Assembly: GCA_022818135.1 (NCBI GenBank)
Contig: JAFMSR010000002.1
Coordinates: 43,286,358 to 43,350,357 of the forward strand
DNA: 64,000 bases
Source: Saxidomus purpurata
Taxonomy: Eukaryota; Mollusca; Bivalvia; Venerida; Veneridae
Direction: 5' to 3'
Part shown: in pieces, positions 13,801 to 22,476 of the stretch
Numbering within the stretch: the stretch's first letter is position 1
Layout: each line of letters begins with the position of its first letter
The notes under the pieces: model-generated
Told to the model about the DNA's origin: nothing
What the model saw: the letters and a program-made list of their open reading frames with translations, nothing else
The model's database searches: none
Made by a program: the position numbers and the translations under genes

Positions 13801-16800
13801 ATGTTTCCAAAATTTCAAATGAATACAAAATACTTTTAACATACACAGAGATATGAAAATAAAAAAGAATATTTTAAAAACCGCCGAACAAAAAAAAGAT
13901 CATAAAGTTATCACTATTCAGTGCAATGATACCATTTCCTAATTTACATAATTATTCTTCTACTAAGGCATTTAAAAAAAAAAAAACGACCTGGCCAAAA
14001 CATATTTCTGGCCTTGCATTTGAAATGCATCATAATTAAAATCCTACACCTTTAGCCTTCTGAATGTCAAAAGGGACATGTCCATCTCTTAATCAAAACA
14101 GTTCTCATGATTTATTGTTTAGAAGTCGTGCTCCCCTAAATTTTACTGACTAAAAAAAGACCACCCCAGGACATGTTCAGCATGTGCAGGCTGATCATGA
14201 TCTGCACTGGTCACAAAGCCAAATGCAGAACCACTGGCCTTAAACAGTATAAACAATAAAATCTGCAATTATAGGATTTGCCATTTTTTAAAGATACATG
14301 TATGTAATAAATTTGTTTACTTCTCACCTACCTGCTGCCTCACATAGTTTATGAAGACCATCAAATTTTGTTGAGCCATTGTGTCTATCCATCATACTCG
14401 AACCAGTAGTACCACTTGCAACTATTATATCATCTATGCCATCTCCATTCACATCTAACAGACGTACACCGCCTTCACCAGCTATAAGAAAATAATGTCA
14501 CACCTATTTTAAAGACCAATAGCTGGAAGAAGACCGGGTGGTCTTTGTAAACAGGTCATTTTGTATCTTTAATCACATGTGTTTCTATTATAAAACAAGC
14601 AAATTAGGTGAATTTATATCCCCCACCAAATAAAGCAAATCACTGAAAAAAACCAACTGGAAAGTGTATTGGTTTCCCATAAAAGAAGCATTTTCAAAAT
14701 TTCATCACCCCAACGTGGCCTAATCTACAAGGGGACATTTTTTTTTGCAAGTTACAGTCATAAAGAACTTAACTGGTGAAAGCTAAACAAGAGTCCCATG
14801 AGGGCCAATATCACTCTACTAGACTGTCTGGACTAGTTCTGAGAAGTTTTGGAAGATGTCTCAAAATTGCTTTATTTCCTAACAAAATATTCTCTGTGAA
14901 ATCAAACTGAAAAAAACACCAGTGAATCAATGTTTGAAATATACTTTTTACCAGAGTTGAGTAATTTTCATGTTACCATAATCTCGCGAGACAGTTTTTC
15001 TGTGTTTATCATAAATTTGTAAAGCAGCATCTTAAATCTGCCTTTAGAATTTCTATGATCTTTTTAAATCTATGCATTCTTTTTCTCAAGAGAAATACTG
15101 AAAAATAAAATTCTGACAACCCAATTTACAATATAATGTTGATCTTCCAGTTGGTTAAAGATACTGTAGTACACCTTACCCATATTCTTAAATGTAATCT
15201 TCCATCCATCACTGGTTTTGGTTTGTTCCTCTTCAACAGGCTCTGGCTGTGAAATTTGGGGTTTTGTTGTTTTGTGTTTAGTAACAGGTTTTACTGCATG
15301 AAATTTCACAAAGACAACAGCAACAGCAACCAAGCACATAACAACCACAAGTATAGCTGCACAAACAGCAAAATGCTGACAAAATCTGCGCTTCGCTTTT
15401 GCTCGTTGTATTCTTGTTTCTGGGCACAGGCGAAGTTCTATTTCTCCTGATTTTTTAAATAGAACTTTTTCATCATCTGAGAGTGAAAACTCATCATCAC
15501 TTTCTAACTGTCCCAATTCCTCATACCTCCCTTTGGGATTGCCATTACCTGTAAATTAAGAAGAACGTTTAATATCTCATTAAAAATGGTTACTAAAATA
15601 AGTTTTACATGTATGACGGCCAAACCTGTCTTGAGCAACAGTAAACAGACATTATCCCTTTAGCTAAAGCATCTGATTCAGGAACTTAAGTTTATAACTC
15701 TCATTCCAATAATAGGAAATTCACAATGATCATGATAATTAGTTAATAAGCCAGACTCAAGCCACCTCTGTCAGTTGAAGATAAGAAAAGGGCAAACCTG
15801 GTAGCTTAAAACACAACAAAGTTGCACCCCTGACAGAGAGGCTATTCCCCAAATCACTGAGCATCCTCTACTGACCTACTACAAAATACCGACTGTACTC
15901 GCTTGGCTCAATTTTTGACAGTTTTCAATTTCAGCTTGAAAGTCTGTGCTTAAAAATGTACAAGTTTCTTCATTGAACTCTGTTACAACATTTGCATTTT
16001 TTCCTGTATTAATATAACCTTTACAGTTTGCCCTACTTTCTGATCCAATTAACATGATTAAAGCTCCCATTTAATGCAAAAAAGCCAGATTTATTTTCCA
16101 TATTGACTCAGTATCTGCAATACAAACAAGATGAAAGTTTACATATGTACTTATTTCTCTTATTTCTCTGGTTATGCCATGAAGGAAACAAAATTTTGGC
16201 AAATTTAGAATGAAGTATTCTTATTTTAATAACATAGTATTACAATAAATGACTTATGTAAATAGTTAAAGGCTTGTATAATCGTAAGTCTTGAGGTGAA
16301 CCTTTATTAGGTACGTCTACAACGCCTGTCCATTTAAATATGTTTTGTTTATCCCTTAATTCACAGCACTGATGATACGTATGTGCCACCATACTGTCGC
16401 ATTTTGTGTTATGATAAAACCTTGAATTTCATATATTCTGATGATGGGTACAAATTTTATGAAGATTTTTTGCGACTTTTTGTGCATTCTATAAAAAATT
16501 AAGGCTTGTTGCATCTACACGGATGTTTACGCTATATACTATATAGTGATGGTGATGTCTTTTTGTTCAGGCTATGTAGTTTTGTAGAATCATGAGTCTA
16601 AAATGGACCTCAGGAAACAAAGGTATTTCTTTAATCATTGTTAATTTATACTTTCTTACTTAGATTTTTGTCGTCAAGTACTTATTTGATAGACAGACAT
16701 CAGTCTGTTTTATCAAACAAAAGTAGCCAGAAAGTTTCCTGTTCTTCAAGATTCATATGGGGTAACAAACACAGGCAACTTCAAATGTATGTCATAACAC

Positions 16801-17235
16801 AGTCTGACACAAAAATGTTTTAAATGTACAAGTGATGTGCAAATTTATTTTCAAACAAGGAAATTAGTTGATTTGGTATTACCCCTAGCCTCAATATTTC
16901 GACTGCAAGACCAAGCGATACTTTTACTACAATATCCGATATTTTACCAAAAAATTGAACAAACTGATATTACATAGATGTCTGTCTTTTTACTGCAAAT
17001 TAGGGGCTGGTTGCCTCGGGTAAATATAAAAAAGCCCTTGGCGCTTTCCTACAATTTGTTTGGGGGGACCTTTTCCCCTTAGGTTGGGGTGGGGGGGCCC
17101 CCTGGGTGGTTTGGGTTTTCGGGTTTCCCCCCGGGTCCCCTCCCGGGGGGGGGGGGGGGGCGGGGGGGGCCGCCCGCCGCCGGCCCGGGGGGGGGTGGTC
17201 GGGGGGGGGGGGGGGGGGGGGGGGGGGGGTGCCCC

Positions 17236-17277
<42 letters not shown>

Positions 17278-17336
17278 GGGGGGGGGGGGGGGGGGGGGGG
17301 GGTGGGTTTTTTTTTTTTTTTTGCCCCGCCCCCCCC

Positions 17337-17375
<39 letters not shown>

Positions 17376-17599
17376 CGGGGGGCGGGGGCGGGGCCCCCCC
17401 CGGCGGGGGCGGGGGGGGGGGTGGCCCCCCCCCCCCCCCCCCCCCCCCCCGGGGGGCGGGGGCGGCGGGCGGCGCCCGCCCCCCCCCCCCCCCCCCCCCC
17501 CCCCGGGCCCCCCGGCCCGGGGGGGGGCCCCCGCCCCCGGGGGGCCCCCGGGCGGCGGGGGGGGGGGGGGGCGGCGGCCCGGCCCCCCCCCCGGGGGGC

Positions 17600-17634
<35 letters not shown>

Positions 17635-17850
17635 CTAACCCAAAATAATGCATGATTTCTACTTTATTAATAAGAAACTGATTAAAATATTTTCGTTGAT
17701 GTAACTTTTTCGTTATGTTATAATTTTTTTAAACAGAAAATGTCTTCACAAGCTACTTGCGTACCACCCGATGATTCATCATTTTCTTTTCCAATCCCAT
17801 GTCGCGAAAATATATGTCAAAAACTTACCTGTGCCAAATAACGAAGGCAT
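1806..17850 (-). CDS. FAM234B: FAM234B-like (ITFG3-type) FG-GAP/VCBS membrane protein, 11 exons, 3' end off window
   Basis: Single-pass (type II-like) membrane protein with an extracellular FG-GAP/VCBS beta-propeller; the molecular role of the family is poorly known. Exons, all GT-AG and in phase: 17850-17829 (MPSLFGT), 15548-15180, 14481-14332, 13795-13604, 13131-12986, 11649-11469, 10833-10698, 10169-10005, 7834-7741, 5410-5225, 1860-1806; together 1696 nt, about 565 aa. Exon 2 has an acidic Ser/Asp N-terminus, then basic residues and one hydrophobic segment (AVCAAILVVVMCLVAVAVVF). Ca-binding-like FG-GAP motifs follow: DVNGDGIDDIIVASG (exon 3), DFDVNKDSKKDCIATGR (exon 4), DWDGDGVPEMLIANGG (exon 5), DYNNDGVKDILMTS (exon 8). 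Exon 9 has TPAPGYFDDDSYIDFMV, typical of FAM234. Length already matches FAM234A/B, so only a short C-terminal exon should be missing to the left. Exon 11 (EVRRKRHGG) is the least certain. FAM234A versus B is inferred from the N-terminus. Confidence 0.82.
2026..2510. repeat. Direct tandem duplication (~245 bp x2), pearl-like head modules
   Basis: Copies at ~2026-2271 and ~2272-2510 both begin (A)ACA(A)GAGCTGTCAGTAGGAC-like, share GACTTTTTTAGTGCTTGCC and end with the motif CAAAGTAATATCTCAAATGG. They look like the 5' head of an ACAAGAGCTGTC-type element and lie in FAM234B-like intron 10 (between exons 10 and 11). Confidence 0.8.
3051..4126 (+). mobile_element. Pearl/Helentron-like non-autonomous element, nested
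   Basis: Begins ACAAGAGCTGTCCCTCCC and ends CCACCCTTCGGGGGCAT before AAAAA. Short subterminal inverted repeats: ATGCCCCCGAA near 3076-3086 and TTCGGGGGCAT near 4115-4125. The core is about 5.5 tandem units of ~170-180 bp (from ~3131 to 4020), each with TTTTAAAATCCTTC, CAGTCCGGACACGAATGTG, GTATGACCTTGACCTTTGAG and CACGCGACACGTCGTCTTGA. This is followed by an ACGG/GACG tetranucleotide run (4029-4092). This layout matches what is known of bivalve pearl elements. The insertion boundary is confirmed by the uninterrupted paralogous sequence at ~4815-4860. Confidence 0.78.
4029..4092. repeat. (ACGG)n microsatellite
   Basis: About 11 near-perfect tetranucleotide repeats followed by ACAGACGGTCAGACGG variants, at the 3' side of the nested pearl-like element. 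Confidence 0.95.
5441..6447 (+). mobile_element. Pearl-like element, ACAAGAGGGCC...GGTGAGCTAAAAA type
   Basis: Starts AACAAGAGGGCCAAGATGG and ends with a hairpin CTGGCGTAGCCAGGTGAGC then TAAAAA. Four tandem units of ~170-180 bp share GCTACATGCCAAATATCTAA and TTTCAGAGAAGAAGATTTTT; a GACGGACGACGG stretch (~6375-6400) precedes the tail. CGCTCACC near the head is complementary to GGTGAGC at the tail. It sits only ~30 bp from the 3' splice site of FAM234B-like exon 10. A C-run at ~5768-5794 lies inside. Confidence 0.8.
6880..7620. repeat. Tandem ~170-bp repeat units (three copies) in an intron
   Basis: Units centred on CTCAGCAACCACTGGC(C/A/T)GG recur near 7087, 7286 and 7437, each followed by 'aatgaaa' and TTGAGTTA-type blocks. 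The structure resembles the core of another pearl-like family. It lies in FAM234B-like intron 9. Confidence 0.7.
8444..9570 (+). mobile_element. Pearl-like element with composite core
   Basis: Head AACAAGAGGGCCATGATGG and CGCTCACCTG; tail ATAGCTCACCCTGAGC then CAGCTCAGGTGAGCTAAAAA. The core has two different arrays. The first is about eight imperfect copies of GTCTGATCATGATCTGCACT (8690-8960). The second is three ~145-bp units with CCATATTTGGGCTGTG and TGACCCATATT (8960-9365). A-run at ~9440 and C-run at ~9496-9516. In FAM234B-like intron 8. Confidence 0.75.
12290..12632 (+). mobile_element. MITE-like fold-back family, copy 1 (right part)
   Basis: Matches 21040-21383 nearly throughout: ACCGATACCAACA, TTATGGTTAAAACTC, TCGCGGGAAACGTCATCAGA, AATGACGTCATTTAA, CCGCATGGTCTCCAGCATTA and CTGTTTCAAAATATGGATTA. 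Only the right arm of the terminal fold-back is present. In FAM234B-like intron 5. Confidence 0.8.
12633..12777. repeat. ~19-20-bp minisatellite (TATAATAGCATCGTATxxC), about 7 units
   Basis: Units such as TATAATAGCATCGTATCTC and TATAATAGCATCATATCG follow immediately after the MITE-like copy. A single related string, TATAATAGCATCG, occurs inside that element at ~12395, so the array may have grown from it. Confidence 0.85.
17040..17636. other. ~0.6-kb nearly pure G/C tract, possible assembly artefact
   Basis: From ~17060 the sequence turns into long G runs, then C runs, with almost no A and one T block near 17305-17322. The flanks are ordinary AT-rich intron (FAM234B-like intron 1). Long Gly/Pro/Arg/Ala ORFs on both strands here are shadows of composition. 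Either a real quadruplex-prone tract or a sequencing/consensus error. Confidence 0.9.
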
Positions 17851-18400
17851 TTTTGCGGTATGTTTCAATTGTATTATTTAGATCTTTGTTTAAGCATTAA
17901 TTTGTGATAGACTGAATAAATAATCACTGGTGTCTTCTCACGTGATGTTCTTTAAAATTCTCTTCGAGACACATTTCTTTTCGAAACTTCCTTGTTTACA
18001 TTAATGGACGATAACTGTACAAGGGAGGTAATTTACACCGGTTTGCAAATGTATCCATTCCGGAAAACGCCATTTGTAATCTGTAATCACGCGCACAACA
18101 ATTCGGTGTTGTCTGTGTGAAAAAGAACAAACTTTTTTTTCTTTGATTTCTTCCATGTAAAAATAGCTGAATACTGTTATGGTAACCCATAAAATCAAAA
18201 GTCACAATAAAAAAAAGTCTGATAAAAAACTAGCCTAATTAATTTGGCGTTTCAGTGTGACCCATTTCACAGATCTGATATTTTTTAACTGTCACACCTC
18301 TAGAAGGCGGACAACTGTAAAATGTCAACCTGTAAAATCGGTCTGCCTTCGAAGTGAAAATAGTGAGACTAATAAAAAACTTACCGACCCATCTTTTTAG
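17851..18400. other. Upstream region of the FAM234B-like gene, no gene seen
   Basis: Lies just 5' (minus strand) of the first coding exon and presumably holds promoter and 5' UTR. No TATA box or start-site motif could be assigned with confidence. Short ORFs here are not supported. Confidence 0.35.
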
Positions 18401-18461
18401 TCACAATCGAGCTACAATAAATTAATATAAGTTATATAAATTTATTGTAGCTCGATTGTGA
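18401..18461. repeat. 61-nt hairpin, ~23-bp arms
   Basis: TCACAATCGAGCTACAATAA at 18401 onward is the reverse complement of TTATTGTAGCTCGATTGTGA ending at 18461; the loop is AT-rich. No abutting direct repeat is evident. Confidence 0.9.
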
Positions 18462-18902
18462 AGAAAGCTTTTAGCTAATCGTGTCACTCTCGAGTCCGCT
18501 TCCTGGAAGACCCAGTACTGGTGTCATATGAGGAGGTACGGTCGTGACCCTCGTGGGGCATGGCCAGAATTGGAGCGCCGTTGCGAACAGAGTATTGCCC
18601 CTTGCTTATAAGGCCTGTGGGAAAATCGATTGTTTCCCTTTACATCAAAAAAGTCACTCGTTAAGCGCTATCGATTGTTGGATTTTTGTCTTACCAACTG
18701 CCTTTATCCAAGCGTGAAGTGACCACGCACTGGCTGGGTCAAGATATTTCATTACGACCTAGGATTGATTTCTTAAGCTGAACAATAGATTATCAATGTT
18801 GGGAATAAAATTAAATAAAAGGGAATCAAGAAATGATAAGAATTTTTATTAATCTAATTGACTGATATGTCGGGACCGTATGAAAATGCATTTATAAAAG
18901 CC
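18462..18902. other. No gene recognised
   Basis: A moderately GC-rich stretch at ~18480-18760 (TTCCTGGAAGACCCAGTACT, TGCGAACAGAG) could be an old SINE-like insertion, but I cannot place box A and box B convincingly. Confidence 0.25.
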
Positions 18903-18955
18903 TTTCTATCAGGGTCCGTATATTACAATAAGTAATATACGGACCCTGTTTCTAT
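18903..18955. mobile_element. Micro-palindrome insertion P1 with 7-bp direct repeats
   Basis: A 39-nt hairpin (18910-18948) with perfect 17-bp arms CAGGGTCCGTATATTAC / GTAATATACGGACCCTG and a 5-nt AATAA loop, exactly bounded by TTTCTAT on both sides (18903-18909 and 18949-18955). The arrangement is that of a transposed unit with a target-site duplication. Confidence 0.7.
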
Positions 18956-19154
18956 GTACATTGTTATGAGTTAGGATAGCTAACTATTAAATTGTGTGTA
19001 TCAAAGTAATGCAAAAACCTCATAACAAATACACAGTAAATACTGATTTAAAATAAAAACTCAAGATTTTAATTTAAAGAATTTTTTATACTTGCGTATC
19101 AATGTTTCTAAGTACTTTGTAATTACAACTTCAAATTGTCGTTTTGATTTGTTT

Positions 19155-20645
19155 CCAAGTCATGGTTAAAATAGTTACCGAATCCTATGGTACAAACTTT
19201 TGATATAATTAATTGACCAAAAGAGTTTTCCCCGAGGGTTTAATAAATCTTTATCAAGTAACGGCCAAATGCAACGTAAATGACATACACTTCGAAAGTT
19301 TAGAATTGAAAAACTGTATCTGCTTCTTTGTTTAAGTTGAGATACAATAGTTTTACAATCAATCGTGTCATAAGTATCCTTGTTAATTGACATTGTGATT
19401 TTTTGGCCTGAGGCGAGAAAGTTCTAGTATACCATGGACGTTTTTGTAACTGTATCAATTTTGATTTTTAATTTGCTAATCATTTTGCAAAAACTACAAA
19501 CAGATGCATCATACTTTATGTTAATAATCTTGTTAATACATGTATGAGAACATGATCCATAGAACTTTACACGATCAGATGATAAAGTAATCTAAAATAT
19601 GTTGCAGCAGAGACATAGAATATTCTATGTCTCTGGTTGCACAATCATAACAACATATGTGACATTCAATCTTAATTTGTTTTTAAAATTAAAAAGAAGA
19701 ATGATATAAACTTATGAACAAAATGCAGTCTTTACTCATCATTACTTATCTTTTGTCGATGGGAAATCATTTTTAATTTGCTACTATTGTGTAATTGTAT
19801 TGCATTAAATTTCGATGCGCCGATCACATTTTCATGACAGATTAAAGCTATATAGATTTTATATAGCATGTAAAATATGGTAATTATTATCAAATATCTA
19901 AAACTCGGTTAAGATAGTTACAGTTTTCTATGCTACAAACTTTTGATATAATAAATTGACCAAAAGAGTTTTCCCCGAGGGTATGATTTAAATTTATCAA
20001 GTAACGGCCAAATGCAACGAAAATGAAATACACGTCGAAAGTTTAGAATTGAAGAACTTTATCTGCTTCTTTGTTTATGTTGAGATACAATAGTTTTACA
20101 ATCAATCGTGTCATAACTATCCTTGTTAATTGACATGGTGTTGTTATTGCCAGAGGCGAGAAAACAGATTAAAGACTGTCCTAGCATACCAAGGACGTTT
20201 TTATAACTGTATTAATTTTTAAATTTTAATTTGCATATTATTTAATTTGTATAAACTACAAACAGAAAGGGCATCTTAGAAGATGCATCATACTTCAAAT
20301 GATTTTAATCTTGAAAATACATGTATGAGAATATGATCCACAGAACTTTACTCGATCTGATGATGAAATAATCTAAGATAGATATGTTGCACAGTCATAT
20401 TTTAGATTCAATCTAAATTTCATTTAAAAATTAAAAAGAAGCTAGACATAAATTTATAAAAAAGATGCAGTCTTCATTAATCATTGCACATCTTTTTTTC
20501 GACGGGAAATTATTTATCATGTGCTAATATTATGTTATTGTATTGCATTAAATTTCGATGAGCCGATCACTTTTTCATCACAGAATAAAGCTATATAGCG
20601 GCTTTTATATAAGATGTAAAATTTTGGTATAATTATGTAATACCT
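19155..20645. repeat. Tandem duplication, two ~740-bp copies
   Basis: 19155-~19895 and ~19905-20645 align along their length: CTTTTGATATAAT, GACCAAAAGAGTTTTCCCCG, GTAACGGCCAAATGCAACG, GAGATACAATAGTTTTACAA, TGTATTGCATTAAATTTCGA. The first copy holds a palindromic insertion that the second lacks. No coding potential seen. Confidence 0.85.
19601..19642. mobile_element. Micro-palindrome insertion P2 with empty site in paralogue
   Basis: Perfect 28-nt palindrome 19608-19635 (arms CAGAGACATAGAAT / ATTCTATGTCTCTG, no loop), bounded by GTTGCAG (19601-19607) and GTTGCAC (19636-19642). The duplicated paralogue carries one GTTGCAC at 20386-20392 and no palindrome, giving an empty site. Confidence 0.75.
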
Positions 20646-20934
20646 AAAAAGTATACCAACACAACTATTAGATTTTTATAAGTCCTGTTAAATCTAAAAA
20701 CAGGTAAAACTGTGATGCTTGATTTAACCACGGACCTATAAACACATACTGGTGATATAGCCAGTCACAACATTTGTCATTACAGGTGACTAAAGCTATA
20801 ATTTGGTATAATCAGTTAAAATCGTTATTTTCAAACGTTTAGGGAAGCAAGAAGACATACAAATAACTTAAAAATAAAATCATCTAAGTAAAGATATACT
20901 TTTCTAGTTTATTTCAATAACTTAATAAATAGAG

Positions 20935-21383
20935 GATAATTGTTGGTTTCGGTGTAAGATCACGTTATAATTTCACCGAGTGGGCACCAAAAGTGATATT
21001 TTCACGAGTGGCGCAGCCACGAGTGAAAATAACTACTTTTGGTGTTCACGAGTGAAATTAACGTGAAATTACACCGATACCAACAATTTTTCTGTTTATT
21101 TTATGGTTAAAACTCTATTTTTATTGAGTTTGTTTCTATAAAACATTGAAAATCGCGGGAAACGTCATCAGAAAACATAGAACAAATGACGTCATTTAAA
21201 CGACGTCATCGTCGCATGGTCTCCAGCATTAATAACGCTCGGTATACTTTTTGACGTAAATCCGGGCTAAAAATTGTAAAAACAGTGAAAAATAAAAATG
21301 GTAATCCACTGTTTCAAAACTGTGGATTATCACTTTTATTTCACTGAGAAACCCCAATAATTCACTGGAAAACATAAAATAAA
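20935..21383 (+). mobile_element. MITE-like fold-back family, copy 2 (full length)
   Basis: Starts AGAGGATAATTGTTGG, ends CACTGGAAAACATAAAATAA. The first ~150 bp is a large inverted repeat: TTGTTGGTTTCGGTGTAA versus TTACACCGATACCAACAA, and CACCGAGTGGGCACCAAAAG versus CTACTTTTGGTGTTCACG. The remainder is shared with the copies at 12290 and 30408. Two CRE-like sites (ATGACGTCAT, GACGTCATCG) lie near 21187-21211. No ORF. Confidence 0.85.
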
Positions 21384-21607
21384 TCAATTTATTTTGATAA
21401 AAAATATATTGAAATAAAGTGGAAAGAATGCAGATTACTTCAATAACTTAATAAATATTGTCAGATAATGATTTTATTACTTTTTGATGAGTTAAAAATT
21501 TTACTCCTCTATATTTCAATGCGCATAAATTGACCGATAACGCTTGATCGATAAACCCGATAAGCTGCTTTCAGGGGAGACAATTTCGCCGATAAGCCGA
21601 TGAATTT

Positions 21608-21690
21608 GAAGATATTTCTGGGGATGCTCGAACACGCAACCTCCGGGATGAGCGGCAGATACCTTCACCTCTATACCACCGCTACCAATC
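21608..21690 (-). mobile_element. tRNA-derived SINE head or degenerate tRNA
   Basis: On the minus strand, GTGGTATAGAGGTGAAGG resembles a box A and GCGTGTTCGAGCA a box B at tRNA-like spacing; the anticodon loop reads CTCATCC. Acceptor and T stems do not pair well, so I do not call a functional tRNA. Confidence 0.5.
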
Positions 21691-21759
21691 TTTTACAGCA
21701 TGTTACTGGAAACAGACACATTAAAATTTTTAAGCCTTATTTAACATTCCATTTTGTTG

Positions 21760-21798
21760 GATGCTGCACGGACCTATATAGGTCCGTACAGATGCTGC
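21760..21798. mobile_element. Micro-palindrome insertion P3 with 8-bp direct repeats
   Basis: Perfect 20-nt palindrome ACGGACCTATATAGGTCCGT (21768-21787) inside a 23-nt insert, flanked by GATGCTGC at 21760-21767 and again at 21791-21798. Shares the GGACCTATATA core with P4 at 41849. Confidence 0.7.
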
Positions 21799-22235
21799 TT
21801 TAAAGTTTTCGATCAGACGAGGAGCTTGGCAATGCCAGCATGGTCAGTGTGTTTCAATTTGTAGGACCCTGGAGGTACCAAAAACAGCAGTCTCACAACA
21901 GTTCTACAAACAAGTACAGTTTATCAATGTTCCATTTTTTACTCGTTTTGTCAATTTTCGTTATACATGTATACGACAGAGAACAGATATGAGTTTTTCA
22001 TTTATTCATGTGTATGCCTATCTCAAAGCGATGACAATGTGTCTCTGTATTAGAAGGCACAGTAAATGTTCATATTTTTCTCCTTATTTTCAACAGATTA
22101 CACACGAAACTGACATCAAACAGCGACAAAACTCCTAACGCGACTTTAGAACTGTGGCAGCCTCTGCCACTCAAGTACTATTCGTGACTGATATTCCGTC
22201 AAAATTAAGGTCATCCTAGTCAAACACCTTTGAGC

Positions 22236-22476
22236 TTCACCATTCACACTGACTATTCACTATTTACACTGACTATTCACTATTTACACTGACTATTCAC
22301 AATTTACATTGACTGTTCACTATTTACACTAACTGTTCACCATTTACACTGACTGTTCATCATTTACACTGACTGTTCACTATTTACACTGACTGTTCAC
22401 TATTTACACTAACTGTTCACCATTAACACTGACTGTTCACCATTTACACTGACTGTTCACCATTTACATTTACTGT
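22236..22476. repeat. 20-bp minisatellite (about 12 units)
   Basis: Units TTCACTATTTACACTGACTG with A/G and T/C variants. The final units overlap the 3' end of the Ser-rich ORF on the minus strand and supply its last codons and stop. Confidence 0.92.

Noticed and set aside
17000..17655. Gly/Pro/Arg-rich ORFs in the GC tract (both strands)
   Set aside because: G and C homopolymers cannot make stop codons; no gene signal.
18393..18474. Target-site duplication around the 61-nt hairpin (CTTTTTAG / CTTTTAG)
   Set aside because: The repeats differ in length and the right one is six bases away from the arm, so chance is likely.
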